Assembly: GCA_025642065.1 (NCBI GenBank) | Contig: JAODUP010000932.1 | Span: 1 to 64,000 of the forward strand | Length of the DNA: 64,000 nucleotides | Reading direction: 5' to 3' | Origin: Paralvinella palmiformis | Taxonomy: Eukaryota; Annelida; Polychaeta; Terebellida; Alvinellidae | Shown: piece by piece, positions 13,638 to 26,871 of the stretch | Position numbering within the stretch: position 1 is the stretch's first letter | Layout: each line of letters begins with the position of its first letter | Program-made: the position numbers and the translations under genes | Notes under the pieces: generated by a model | Databases searched by the model: none | Told to the model about the DNA's origin: nothing | Seen by the model: only the letters and a program-made list of their open reading frames with translations

Positions 13638-16600
13638 GAATTAACAAAACCCACTGAGTTGGGGCAAAGCGCATACAGTATTGATTTATAATTTGTAGTG
13701 GTTCATTTCAAGTAGATATTTTCATAATGTCCTAATATAGATACATTAATACCTGATTGCTTTTCCAAAACAAAATATTTAAAACAGATGTCTGTAACCG
13801 CAAATACACACATTTAAACGCAGACACTAATTACCTATGTATTCAGTTAAAATTTAATTTGATTTATTTGGAAACCTTTTAATGCTATCCCACGCAAAAT
13901 AAGAAAAATGTCGTGATATACTACAGTTATATTTGCCACTTGGAGTATCAAATGGTCAGTCTGACCTGGTCGAAATGTTCTTTAATTTACAGAATAAATG
14001 AATAACAAAAATTAGATAAAACACACCAGTACAGACCAGAACAAGTGACTTATGAAATCTCTATTCACATTAATTCTATTCCATTCAAAAGCCTTACATT
14101 ATCTCGTTTAGTTCATACCAACAACCACATTGGAGTACGCAATATGTACATCTACTAATTTCTTAAATGAGCTCACGCTAACTTTTATTGATGTTAATCA
14201 TTATTTTAGTAAATATCGTAAATATTCACTGCCTTGTTTATATCAACGCTGATAACAATTATAAATATCAATACATTTGGAAATAAATATTCAAGATTTA
14301 ATTTCAATATGGTGAATGATATCATCAGTAAACCGTTATACAAAATGTTCCCATCATTGAAAACAACTCATAAATAATGTACATTAAACTTTATTATTTA
14401 CTATGCACTCAGTTCTGTTAGCTGTATTAATGATATTTAAAAATATATAAATTCAATATTCTATTCTACTAATTTTTCAAAAAGTTAATTATATTTTACC
14501 AACGGTGAGATTGCTGATTAGATGAAGAAATTGATATTTCTACTAGATTTAATTGGATGCGGACACGCATAGGTGCACACATATATAACTTTCAAGTATT
14601 AAAACTGTCTTCTTATATTACCTAATTAAATTACTTATTATGATGATAGGTATAACACAGTTATCCCAGAATTTGTCTTCAAAATGTAAAATTCCTCTCA
14701 AAATTAATGTTTTTCCTAAAATACTTAGAAGAGAGCCAGATATGAACATTAATAATCTTAAGTAAGGTTCCTCAGTGTAAATATATATTATTCAGTAGAT
14801 ATGCTTTGATCTGCTTGTTTTATAACAAGAATATCAACTGCACCGAATTAAAACACACACACATGGCAATAGTCTTGTTTTGAAAACAATGGTTGCTAAT
14901 AAAAAAGAGTGGTTAAACTCTAATCTATGTCATGCATATTTCTTAGATTTATCTACATGAAACTGGAACGTAACTGTGATGTGTACATTTAATTCAACAG
15001 TATCCAATCATATGGTTTAAAATGTTCCCTGCGTTTAAAGATGCAAGCATTATTATCAATTAGCGTGAAATAGGAGATTTTGTCTAAGTCGTGTAATATG
15101 CTCACTCCTCTACTTCTAAAGCAATATAGAAGGCATAAATGTACATGATCTGTACCTCTCTTGGACCGAATTTATGATTTGGAAACTAAATTGGGAGTAA
15201 CTAACTCTCTGCTTCAACTAAATTACAGGTATTATCAAAATCACTATTAACTAACTGTAATCATATTTTCTTTAACATTCCTCGCATAATTCTTCGTTAA
15301 TATTTAAGCTATACATCTGGAAATATATGTCCTAGCATTAATAGTCTGCATTTATATGTTTAGCGAAAATGATTAGTAAAAAAAGACCGATTGCATGTAA
15401 GCTAGTATGTATGGCATATCAAACTTAATTGGCATGAATACTGGGAATATGTATGGTATTGAAATTTAAATAAATTAAAAAAAGAGGGAACACAAATACC
15501 ACAAACATTGTTATAGCTGGGGAACCATAATTTCAATTATGAAAAATAAGCGCGTTCTGAGTGTTTTCGTACATATCACAAACCTGTGATATTTATATCT
15601 GACACATTTTCACATAGCCATCGATTTAAATAACATGTTTATTATAATGAATATATATAAGAGAAAGGGAGATATATAATATATATATATATGGTAAGAT
15701 AAAATAAATAACTCATTGAATAAATTATACTACACAGGAGGCCAGATTGAATATAAAGACTGCTATTATCCATCGTATATATGGTGTATTATGTTATTGT
15801 TACATGTTGCATCTGTTCTTCTTTTGACTTGTATAATATATTGTCAAAGCTCAATCAGTTGAAATAACTTTTGTGCCAGTCTTTCTCTAACAGTATCGCG
15901 TCCGGTTCGGTTATAATTAGTAATAAATATAATGTTGATCATGGTGACCGATATCTTGCAACCCAATCCCTCTTTGCCATATCGTTTGTTGCTACCGAAG
16001 CTAATTGCAAATTATTGCAAGTCAATGTCGAATATTTTAATTAACTTGATCCAGAAATAAATAACATCAAGCTAATTCCGAAACCCTTTCCAATTAAAAA
16101 GTAACACAAGGGTACACAATGTTAGTATTAAAAACATACAAAATGGCAGGAGATCAATTAAATATACTCGTGAAATATATTAAATGACAGATAAATATTT
16201 CTTAATTCAACGTGTTATTTTGACATCTTTGAATTACTATTCTGTATTAGTGCATTTCTGCAAAATGTTAGATATACAGAAAATATACAGAAACGGGTTG
16301 TTCACTTGTTTTAAAAAGTATACAAAATTCGTAAATATGGTTCATAAAACACATTTGTTTATATACATGATCTATCAAACATTTAAGATTATTCATAAAA
16401 TGAAACCTAAACATTAATGATGGCAGTTGTGATTTCAGATTTACGATGCCAATATTGAGAACTATGCATTATGAACTTGATATATACTTGAAATGTGAAG
16501 AGGTTCAAAAGAGGAATCAGTTAGATGACGATATCAGACAAACTATAAATTTAAATGATTTGAAGACTTCTTGGTTTATCGCATCTTTGCAATTGGCTAG

Positions 16601-17319
16601 CAATATCGCAGGGAGATCATCCATAATTATATAAAACGCCACATCATCTATTGTTTGGCTGAAAAGTCATCTGGTCAAAACTTACACCATTGAACAAATA
16701 TTAGATATGTATTTTATTATCATATTTATTATATGAGAGAAATAGAGAGAAAAGAGAGAGAGAGATAGAGGGGGGGGAAGATAGGGAGAGAGAGAGAAAG
16801 GGAGAGCGAGAAAGTTGAGGGTTGTGAGAATTAGAGGAACTAATATGCTATGATTGTAATTGTTAAGTACAAATAAATTTGTTTCCCAAATGCTGCCATG
16901 GCCATCATATAGGTGTTTCAATTTGAATTTAAGTCGTAATAAATCTTTCAATAATCTGTTGTTTTTAACCATTATTTCCCATTTAGCTTACTGTAATATT
17001 ACTGGCATTATGATAGAAACGATTATTTTTACTTTTTAGTGATAGATCAGGTCACGTTTTCAATCGTGTTTTTATTAAGCATAATACCGATCGATTGAAA
17101 TACTCTGAAGTCCAATCAGGAAGCAACATGTGTCTGCACAAATAGTGCGCAATCCCCATCTCATAGCTTTCGGAATATTGTATGGCGCAGGATCCCTTAC
17201 TGTATTAATGGTATCTTGTCATATTCTAATGCCTGTGGATTATTTCAGCGCTTAATAATTTCTTTCGTACGATTTCATTGATACGATATCTGGCGTAGTA
17301 ACATTAACACTTCTGCTTC
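13636..17319. other. Long stretch without a recognised feature
   Basis: About 3.7 kb of AT-rich sequence. Open frames (16184-16417 and 16446-16634 plus) show no domain. A GA-rich purine tract sits at 16734-16815. I found no repeat partner in the window and no inverted ends. Old unrecognisable transposon decay or intron sequence are both possible. Confidence 0.4.
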
Positions 17320-17635
17320 ACTTTCAAGTTTTTATCTACATCTGGTGAAACGTGATAACGAGATTTATAAATATCAAGATGCTGCTTTTGACCACAAACA
17401 TTAAATTTGTTCTTTATAACCTTGTCATTATTAATAATCGATAATATGTTCATTATCCATATTTGGGTATAATTAATTCGATTATTAGGCCAAAATACAA
17501 TTATTGTGTCGAGTTACCTCAGATCAAAAATGTCAACAACACAGTAAGCAGCTTGCAATTTAACACACGGTATTTGTTGCGTTCATCCGTTTGTAGGTTC
17601 TGATCGTAAATGGAGGATTTATATCAAAAGACATA
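17320..17635. repeat. Dispersed repeat Q, copy 1
   Basis: Aligns in direct orientation with 39938-40240. Shared blocks are the ctttataaccttgtcat segment (about 17412 and 40023), the attatccatattt..gtataat segment (about 17452 and 40062), and attcgattat. Identity looks moderate. No coding content or terminal structure is visible. Confidence 0.65.
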
Positions 17636-18077
17636 TCTGTCTTCATTATACAAATATTGTTTGTATGGATAGCAGTAAAAAGCGAACTATTTCGTTATTG
17701 GATTTGTTTAACACATACTACCCGGAAATTGAAATGCTAGTACGAAATGACCTAACAACGTTTTGTCCTTCATAAGGATTTTAATATTATTATTAATTAT
17801 GCATGTGAATAAATTACACGGATTGAGAAAACTGCGGACAATGGTGGAATACTAACATCAGACGTATATTACTATGTGTTCTAGCAGGTATAAAAGACGG
17901 CTTGTAACTTGCTATATAGCTCATATCCCCATGATATATGCTGTGGATGAATGCTTATGCATATTAATACTAAACGTGATAAAGACCTCAGATCAAGTGT
18001 ATGCATGATTTAGTAAACTTGGTTAAGAAAGTTTCCATGGCAACACATATATTGAGTGTTGGGTAAATACTCACGCA

Positions 18078-18144
<67 letters not shown>
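18078..18144. repeat. (TA)n microsatellite
   Basis: About 65 bases of pure TA; flanks are anonymous. Confidence 0.92.
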
Positions 18145-18780
18145 TGTAATGTGGATACTTTTAATGCACCTTAATGGTGGTGTTCTGATAGTAAGTTTAT
18201 TCGGAATGGCAGCTCTTATAATTTATTGGCTCCTTGAATCTTGTCATTGAAACAAATAAAAAAGAGTCGTTTATCCAGAATGGAAGGTTATAACAACATG
18301 GATATTCGTGTATACAGAAACAAATCAATGTGTTTCAATGGTACTGTTAATATAAAATGGTTTCGATACAGAATAAGTTAATATAGGATTTGAATTCCTT
18401 ATCGATCATGGAATATGATAAAGCTGATCTAGGGCGTGTAGAGTTATCACGCATTTTTTTAACTTTTATGTTTAATATTTGTCTTCCTTATTGGTGGGAT
18501 AAATCTCATGATCTCATGAAAATGTACCATAACTGGCTTAATCCAGCTATAAACATGGAAGAAGGGAAAGGACATAAATTATATACCATAGATGATTATA
18601 TATTACATGTATTTATTATATATTAATATTTATGAAGGATATTTTAGTGAAAAATTATAAACACGTGTTCGTAAGCGACACCAAATGCATGATATAGAAC
18701 TCTGTGCATTATCATCAATTTTCTGTAGATACAGCTAATTTCGTGATGTGATTTATAGCTATAACCACTGCGCTGCAACC

Positions 18781-18785
<5 letters not shown>

Positions 18786-18866
<81 letters not shown>

Positions 18867-18891
18867 AGAGAGAGAGAGAGAGAGAGAGAGT
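18786..18891. repeat. Compound (TA)n(GA)n microsatellite
   Basis: About 75 bases of TA, then a short spacer and about 22 bases of GA. The purine strand is on plus. Confidence 0.92.
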
Positions 18892-20455
18892 TGTTATTAT
18901 AAAAGCTAAGTAATTTATTGCAATTAATACTTATCTTGAAAATTGTTTCTAAAATGTAGTCGCTATCTAACAGGTGGATATCGTAAGAACGTCCTTTTCC
19001 TTTAACTCATGCGTGTATTATTGAAATCAGCTTGTACTACTTGCACTACTCCGATTCACGTACTGTCTAGCACATTGTAACTAATGACAACATGTTTTTA
19101 TACAGGCCACATTAAATTCCACAGCAATAACATGAACTGGCGACGTATTGTAATGCCATAGTACACCTTTATGTGAGCGAAAATATAATTTGCCATGTAA
19201 GACATCACAAACCCCTGTATCGATTAATATGAGACTATTACTGTCCAAACTAAATGAAGATGAATATGTTGAATGTTCACTCATGAATAAGCAATACTTA
19301 AGAAGTGTGTATGAAAATAAGGAGAAGTGCGTAGCTAATGGTGTTTTCCTAAATGAATTGTAATTGGGATATTGACTACGAACCTAAGCCGTAGCGATAT
19401 ATGTCACTTAATTGACTGTATATGCATTGGTTGATTCCGTAAATGTACAGGCTGTATTTCTAAAAAAACCTGGTGATATTAAGGAATCAACGGAGTAGTC
19501 TACTTTGAGACTAAAAAACTCTGATTGAGATAATTGTTTTCGTCCATTTCCCCTATTCTTCCGACGGGATCAATCAGTCGCTTCAATTTTTTAACTTGAT
19601 GTTATTGAAGTCCGTACTAGCATGAAGATCGTAACTAAGAATATAACACTGATTTATTGGGTCGATTTTTATTTAAATACTACCCGACACAAGCCGTTCG
19701 CATTATCTAGAAAATAATTGTTTTCGTTATTTCGTTCATTACAACTAGAAAAGGCAAACTACTTCAATGGTCGACATTGGTGATATATGCTTAGCCATAT
19801 TATATGGATTATTGATCTTTGTCATATCTAGCTTATTAGGTTAATTTCAACATTTGCTTGTATTTTGCTGCATGTAAGTTAGAAAAAGGATTAAAGAAAA
19901 TTATCAATAAAATCTTTATGTCTCTTGTTTTTAATTTAGAAATTAAAGAAAATGTAGAAAGTAGAAAATAAATAAATTATTTTGCTGCCTTTTATTAATT
20001 TGTTTTAGGGGGGGGGGGGAGTTTACCTAATTCGAATAATGAGCAATAAAATACTTAAATATCCAATATTTAAGACAACAAAATATTCAAGCAAATATTG
20101 GCTTAATAGATTCGCCAAACAAACCAAACTGTAAAGACATATTGTTAGTAAATATGTTAATTGCTGTTCAGAATATGTCTTTTTCACAAAACACAGAATA
20201 TATTCTGTCTAACAAGAATGGCGGTACCAAAGCAAGTTACCTTCATCAATAACCCCAATAGATAGAATGTAGAATTTTGGCTGTATTGTACCTAGAATTA
20301 CTGGGCGTATATATCAGCAGTTTCAGTAGGAATAATTACTAAGAAATATTTAATAGAATTGTCCTTTTGAAATGTGAACTGATGTCCCTATAGATATTCG
20401 GTAATGCTATGTGATAGCGACATGCTCCTGTGATATGACGGCTATCGGATGAAAT
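18892..20455. other. No recognised feature
   Basis: Anonymous AT-rich sequence with a run of about 12 G residues near 20010-20021. No coding or repeat signal was recognised. Confidence 0.4.
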
Positions 20456-20459
20456 AGCA

Positions 20460-21570
20460 GGTAAAAGCGGTATTTTGAGATATTTTATTATTTAATGAAA
20501 TATTTTAGTCTCATTTGCTGGAGAGAGGTTAAATGTGGTAATATGTGACTTGATGTTTTTAGTATCGTGTTTTAACATGGTGATCGCTCATCAAACATTA
20601 TATGTAAGTATGAATCCTATGATAAATCCTATGTAGGGCCTTACAACTAGAGTTATTAGTTAATTTCATTGAAATATTAATCTCTCTCTCACTTTCACTC
20701 TCTTCCTCTTTCTCTCTTTATCTCTCTCTCGTTCTCTCTCACTCTCTCTCTCCCTCCCCCTCTCTCTCTCCCTCTCTCGTTCTAACTCTCTCATCTCATC
20801 CTCTCTCGTTCTAATTATTTCTCTCTATCTTTCCCCTCTCACCCCCCTCTATCTCCCTCGTTCTAACTCTCTCTCTCCCCATCCTCTCTCGTTCTAATTA
20901 TCTCTCTCTCTCTCTCTCTCTCTCCCCTCCCTCTCTCTCTCTCTCTCTCTCGTTCTAACTCTCTCTCTTTTCTCATCCTCTCTCGTTCTAATTCTCTCTC
21001 TCTCTCTCCCTCTCCCTCTCCCTCTCTCTCTCTCTCTGTCCCTTTCTATGTCGATTAATCAACGCATATTGTATTAATCATTTATTTTTAATACGTTAGA
21101 CTACAGCTGCTGATGTTAATGCTTTTAAACAGGTGAAGTTTCTGACGTCAACTTAACGCAATAATCTCATCGTGGCTAGACTTTGATTACTCATGAATAC
21201 TTGATTATCAACTGAGCATTAGTTAGTTGGAAGTAATGAATTCCGGTTAATATTTGGATGATACATAAATGATTAGTCGGATTACATTACTATGATAACT
21301 ATAACGTACCATGTGCTTAATGTGGCCATATATAATTAGGTCAGTATTCAAAATTTGGATGCTGGAAGAGGGTGGTGTTCTCCAATATTTACTGCGTTAA
21401 CATGATGCCTAAATTGTTTAAGCTAGTTATCAGATTTGCCAAATCGCTTGTGATTTATAGTTACGCATAATGTAATCAGCGAAATGTGGAAACGAGAATA
21501 GTAACGCCATAATTTCATTAAGGCAATTGGTTGATAAATACAATTTCACATTTTCTGCTTCCGAAAACCT
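20460..21570. repeat. Dispersed repeat S, copy 1, with embedded CT tract
   Basis: Direct partner of 31890-32710. Matching blocks lie on both sides of a CT-rich tract. On the left, tgtgacttgatgtttttagtatcg matches tgacttggtattttcggtatcg near 31973. On the right, ggctagac/ggctact..actcatgaat, gttagttggaagta and catgatgcct match. In copy 1 the CT tract is long and imperfect (about 20681-21040, with recurring cgttctaa units); in copy 2 it is short and pure. The unit is non-coding. Confidence 0.75.
20681..21040. repeat. Long imperfect (CT)n tract with a cgttctaa sub-repeat
   Basis: About 360 bases of CT-rich polypyrimidine on plus, interrupted at irregular spacing by ctctcgttctaa(ct/tt) motifs, at least five times. 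This is a higher-order minisatellite built on the CT tract. Confidence 0.85.
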
Positions 21571-22740
21571 CGAGGTTTTTGCCACTTCGATGCGGTACAC
21601 AAACAGTATTTATCGAAAACATTTTGTTTAATCTGACAGGTATAATAATAATCATAATAAGGAGATGTATTGAGAATGAGATAAACTGAAATGGTTTCTC
21701 TAGCTATAATATTCACGTATGCGTAGATATAAAGGCACAATCACGCACATACATCTATACATGCGTATGCCTGCGAGCGCCCATGAACAGATTGGATTTG
21801 TTTACACTTGGCTGCAGTACTATCCTAACATAGAACAATTCAAATTAGACGTATATACGCCAGCAGTCTATAGTCTTCCATACCAATAATCGTATTTATC
21901 AACCTTCTTGCAAACATGACTGGTCTTCAAGAGCGCTGTAAGTGTTTTATGTGGAAATAGTGAATTGAAATACTTCTACCCCAAGAGCCTTTTAAACTTT
22001 TTTTAAATATACATAGCTGTTGATTTATATAAGTAATAGGTGTATCAGTAAATAGGCAAATATTCTGGATGTGTCTGTAAATGTTTCTTTTTACATTTAA
22101 ATGATATTTCACACACAAACACATATGCGTGTGTGCACGCGCATACACTCACAGGCACACACACACACACGTCTTTGTTTGTATGTATGTGTTCGTGTGT
22201 GCGAGCGTTCGTGTGTGTGGTTGTTTTTATTTTGTATGTGTTCGCGCCTGTGTGTATCCATATGTGTGTGTGTGTGCGTGCGTGCGTGTGCGTGTGAGCG
22301 TTCGTGTGTGGTTGTTTTTGTTTTGTCATTTTCTCCAACACCACAGAAAGCATAAACTGACTAAAAACGGCAATAGGTAAAATACTATTTCTCTGAACAT
22401 CGTCTGAACATTTCATGTGTGCCTTCTTATTGATATAGTGTATTACCTTTAGAAATATTACAAAAAAGAAAGGGCTATTGTAGTTTCCGTTCATGGAAAA
22501 TATAGCCTAGAAATTACTGAACAGCAAAATTCATGTTATTCATGGTTTAAAGTAAATCGAAACTAACCATCGTTTTGCTAAATCTTTTAATAAAGTTTAT
22601 TTGCATAAACAATTATGCAATAATTGTACTATTTAAGATCATATTTGAGATCACGATATGAATAAAAGTAACAAGCAATTAGGTTAACTATTCATTAGCC
22701 TTAATTATAAAGAAAAAATTTGTATTAACTATTATTTATC

Positions 22741-22808
<68 letters not shown>

Positions 22809-22944
22809 GATAAAATAAACAATTGATGTATTCTCAAAAGGTAAAACACGTTCATTAAGGATTCCACGGTAATATTTTTTCCATGTTTTTTTTATAGATA
22901 TTCCGAAATTAAATTCCAAAATTAAATTCCCCTAGTCTAAATTG
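21571..22944. other. Anonymous sequence with CA/GT tracts
   Basis: Holds alternating CA-rich (22120-22170) and GT-rich (22190-22320) tracts able to pair with each other. A gtgtgcgagcgttcgtgtgtg..ttgttttt segment is duplicated at about 22196 and 22285. Open frames across this region are low-complexity artefacts. Confidence 0.5.
22745..22804. repeat. (TA)n microsatellite
   Basis: About 58 bases of pure TA. Confidence 0.92.
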
Positions 22945-24003
22945 TTATAATAGTGACGTGTATATCATAGTGTTTATTGGATTTGAATGTCCATGAGGAA
23001 TTTGACCATCCAGCAAAAATCACAGGGCATATTATGCTGCGGTTAAAGTGTTATGTTTTCTGTTCGCGGAGACTGTATGCTTCCAGGTCCGAACATTCAA
23101 AGAAAAGATGATAAAGAGCGATATATTCCGTGTACTATTTGCGTTTTTGGAGGGAGAACATTTAGGTGTTTGGCCTGGTAACTCAACATTTAAATGACTG
23201 TAGCAGACTTGGTACACTCTTAATGCATTATAAGTACTCCTGACTCAGGAATAGAAACATTGCATCGCATCTCGAGCAGTGGCATTGGTGTGTTTTATAT
23301 AACAACTGTAGTTGCATATAAAATTCACTTTGGTTGTATGTGGGAATATAATTATCTCTCCTAAGTCCAGTTATGTCCAATTTGTACTATCGCATTTAAG
23401 ATTAGCTCTAATCTGCTTGTCATAAATAACATTTAAAAACTTTATTACTACAATAGTTAGAATAGCAGATATTAGGTCAAGTTTGAAAATGATAACATAA
23501 TTTAAACAGTACCGAAGCTATGACGCGATTTTACGGTCTGCTTCAGGGCAGATGTCAATCTTTTAATAGCAATTAATATAACAGTTTTTATAATAGTAGT
23601 CGCTTGGTGACGACTGCCAGTTGTACAAACTGACCTTTGAAGATAATGACAATTGGGTTATATAGTTTATATAGTATTGCTTTGAAAAAAATCAATTGAA
23701 AAATAGCTTTATATAGGACTGTTTCGATAATTAATCTAAACATTCTTACAACTCCTGATCTGACTTGGGTGTTCTACTCCCAAACTCCGTGGCTGCAGGT
23801 GATTCGCTTTTTGTTTTTGCTTGGCGGCTTAGGGGATGGTGAGACATTACGCATGTCTCAGAATGACAAGTTGCCACCCTGGATTCAGTTCCATGAAGAA
23901 TCGTTCAGAGTTTAAATTCACGGTTCGAGATTATTTGTACTATGCCTTATTATACCCAGCTAAAATATACAAGAAAACACCATAGTACTCACACAATAAC
24001 ACG
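22945..24003. repeat. Dispersed repeat R, copy A (long)
   Basis: Aligns along its length with 61402-63115, apart from a transposon in that copy, and with a shorter region at 34325-34860. Landmarks are attatgctgcggtta (23031), the cattataagt..cctgactcag block (23227), agttgcatataaaattcact (23310), cagtaccgaagctatgac (23506), ggtgttctactcccaaactc (23768), and the terminal module of gagacattac..catgtctcag, agagttt.aattcacggtt and gagattat (23840-23935). The plus-strand end runs straight into a CA/TA microsatellite, as in other copies. No protein is encoded. The unit is about 1.05 kb; class unknown, possibly a non-autonomous DNA or retroposed element. Confidence 0.85.
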
Positions 24004-24041
24004 CACGCACACACACACACAAACACACATAAACAAACACA

Positions 24042-24118
<77 letters not shown>
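24001..24118. repeat. (CA)n(TA)n microsatellite at the end of repeat R copy A
   Basis: CA-rich sequence (24001-24075) passes into TA (24076-24117). The same order follows the terminal module of repeat R at 39064 and 63113. Confidence 0.92.
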
Positions 24119-24120
<2 letters not shown>

Positions 24121-25255
24121 CCAATATTATCTAAAAAGGAGAAGCAACATTTTTCAGTCAACATTGCTAAATGGAGCGTATAATTGAACAGTGTATGTGT
24201 TTACGGTGAAATGAGCCTATTGACCTTTAAGACCTAGTGTCTTTTACTTGATATTGATGAAATTGGCTATAAACCAGCATCACAGGCAACAGTGATGAAA
24301 CATTTTATGTTAAGGCCAACCAAAAAAAAACACATTAATGACTCTGACCCGACTATAAATTATTTTTATTAGCTTGTGATTGAAATTCGGATATTGTTCT
24401 TGAGACTAAGCCAGGGCGGGGCGCTTTTGGGCCTGATAATTATTTTTCAGGGTTGTTGCAGACCCCCAACGATTTTGGGCGTGATCATATATGATGGGAC
24501 TGCAGATATTTTCATGTTAGATGTATATTTGAGATCCGCATTGATGACAAAATGGTTAATGTCAAGTTTTTAGATTGAACATTGTTATATATGATCTCCC
24601 ACTAGTTGATCTCATACTGGTTAAGGCACTTAAAAGAACTTTTCAACTAACACTAAGTGATATTAAATACTAAAATTTGTCTTAGGAGATGTTTCTTAAT
24701 TGTCGTTCTCTGTGTAATCCTTAATATGCGTTCAAATAACCAAAATGTGTTGCGAATTTCTACTAAAATATTCGACTAGCATGAATATCATTACAGCAAT
24801 ATCATTGTATATTTTATTTTGCAGACTTTGTCAATTAATTAGATTTTATATAGATATCTTAGAAATCATCCTGAATATATTAATCACATAAATAATATTT
24901 AGGTGCCGTAAACTAATACTAACCTAAGATAATAATACAATTAAAATTTGCATTACATGTAACAATTTAAATAGTGTTATTTGATTGTATGTTGGTGTAT
25001 TTGTATGCCCAGTGTACATTTTAGAATTAAAATATTCAATGAATAAACAATTAAGCAAACTGACCCATCTTTATAATAATGACGACATAATTATTAACAG
25101 CTCACTGTATTTGTGTCCATAATACCGTTTGTTTATCGGTTTAAACTTCATACCTTAGTACATAATTATAAAACAGTGTATACACTTAAAGATGAACGAT
25201 ACACATATGTTACTAATTTGTCCATAATTAATTAAAGAATGAATCAATATCAGTT
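24119..25255. other. No recognised feature
   Basis: Anonymous AT-rich sequence. The open frame at 24376-24573 plus shows no domain I recognise. Confidence 0.4.
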
Positions 25256-25580
<325 letters not shown>

Positions 25581-26118
25581 TATGTAATACATGTGTCCAC
25601 ATGAAAAGAACTTCAGACGGTAATAAAATCCAATGCTCTAGTGGCAAGATCCTTAAGTTAAATATCAAAGCTTTGAACGCAAATGTGGTACATTATCCCC
25701 GTAGAATCTTTCTTATCTTATCATGTCACAATAATTAACGCTGCTGAACCATGGAAGATATCACCTCAGTCCTTGCGGAGTAGTTTAGTGAAAGTGGTGA
25801 GATGGGATATAGTTTCAGACCCCTTTGTTCTAAAATGAGGTGTTTACGATTTTGTGAATTATGCCTGTTTCATTATTGGAGATCTTGAAAGTAACCGGAG
25901 GCCATATAGAAAAATCCGTATCACTTTCGTATTTTAGGTAATAATAATCACTTGTATGGCAACATTATCAGGGTTGTAATCTCTGGCTACAACATTTTTT
26001 GTTGTTTTTAATTTGTTATTGTTGAGTTGATGTTTGATTGTTTTGTGTGAATGATTAATGAGTCACCAATCAACTGGTCACATGCCCATGCGTTATACCG
26101 AAAAACCTCAGTCGGTCA

Positions 26119-26120
<2 letters not shown>
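25581..26120. other. No recognised feature
   Basis: Anonymous flank of the LINE. No clear target-site duplication was found next to the LINE tail at 26121. Confidence 0.4.

Positions 26121-26121
<1 letters not shown>

Positions 26122-26175
<54 letters not shown>
26122..26175. repeat. (AAT)n tail of the LINE
   Basis: About 18 trinucleotide units. On the minus strand this is the (ATT)n 3' tail that ends the LINE, as expected for CR1/L2-type elements that end in short tandem repeats instead of poly-A. Confidence 0.92.
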
Positions 26176-26176
<1 letters not shown>

Positions 26177-26871
26177 TATATTTAATAAAACGCCCTTACT
26201 AGCAGGAGCAATTCAAAGGCGCTGTACAAATAATACGTAATTTAATAATACCCCAAATAATGTATGTAAAAACCCTGTAATGATTTAAAAGATAATAATT
26301 ATTTATCTGTGAAAGCGACCTTAAATAGGTGTGTTTTTAGAAGAGTCTTAAAATTTCCAAGAGTCGACGCATTTCTAATATTTGCCGGCAACTTATTCCA
26401 CAAATTGGGGGCTGCAACACTAAACGCACAATTACCATATGACTTGAGCCGAGACACTGACACCTGCAATAGTATCTGACTGGATAACCTGAGTTTTCGG
26501 GTGACTTTCTAATGGAAACCAGTTCACACAGGTATTCTGGCGCCATATCATTAATAGATTTATAAGTTATAAACAGAATCTTAAAATGGATACGCTGTCT
26601 AACAGGTAGCCAATGTAGTTTTGAAGAATTGGGGTAATATGATCATATTTTCTAGTATTTGTTACAATGCGAGCTGCACTATTCTGAATTCGCTGAAGGC
26701 GATTAATGTTATAATCAGATATGCTATATAACAGTGAGTTACAATAGTCTATCGAGATGTAACAAAGGCATGAATACAGTTACAAGTGATTCTTGTGTCA
26801 AGAATGCTTTTAAACAGTGGATGTTCTTAAGATGGTAGTAGGCAGCTCGGATATGATGTGAATGTTATGCT

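Noticed and set aside
26121..26175. Trinucleotide arrays as CRISPR-like or satellite arrays
   Set aside because: There are no spacers. The arrays at 26122, 28820, 29711 and 30697 sit at the 3' ends of LINEs and a SINE and are their tails.
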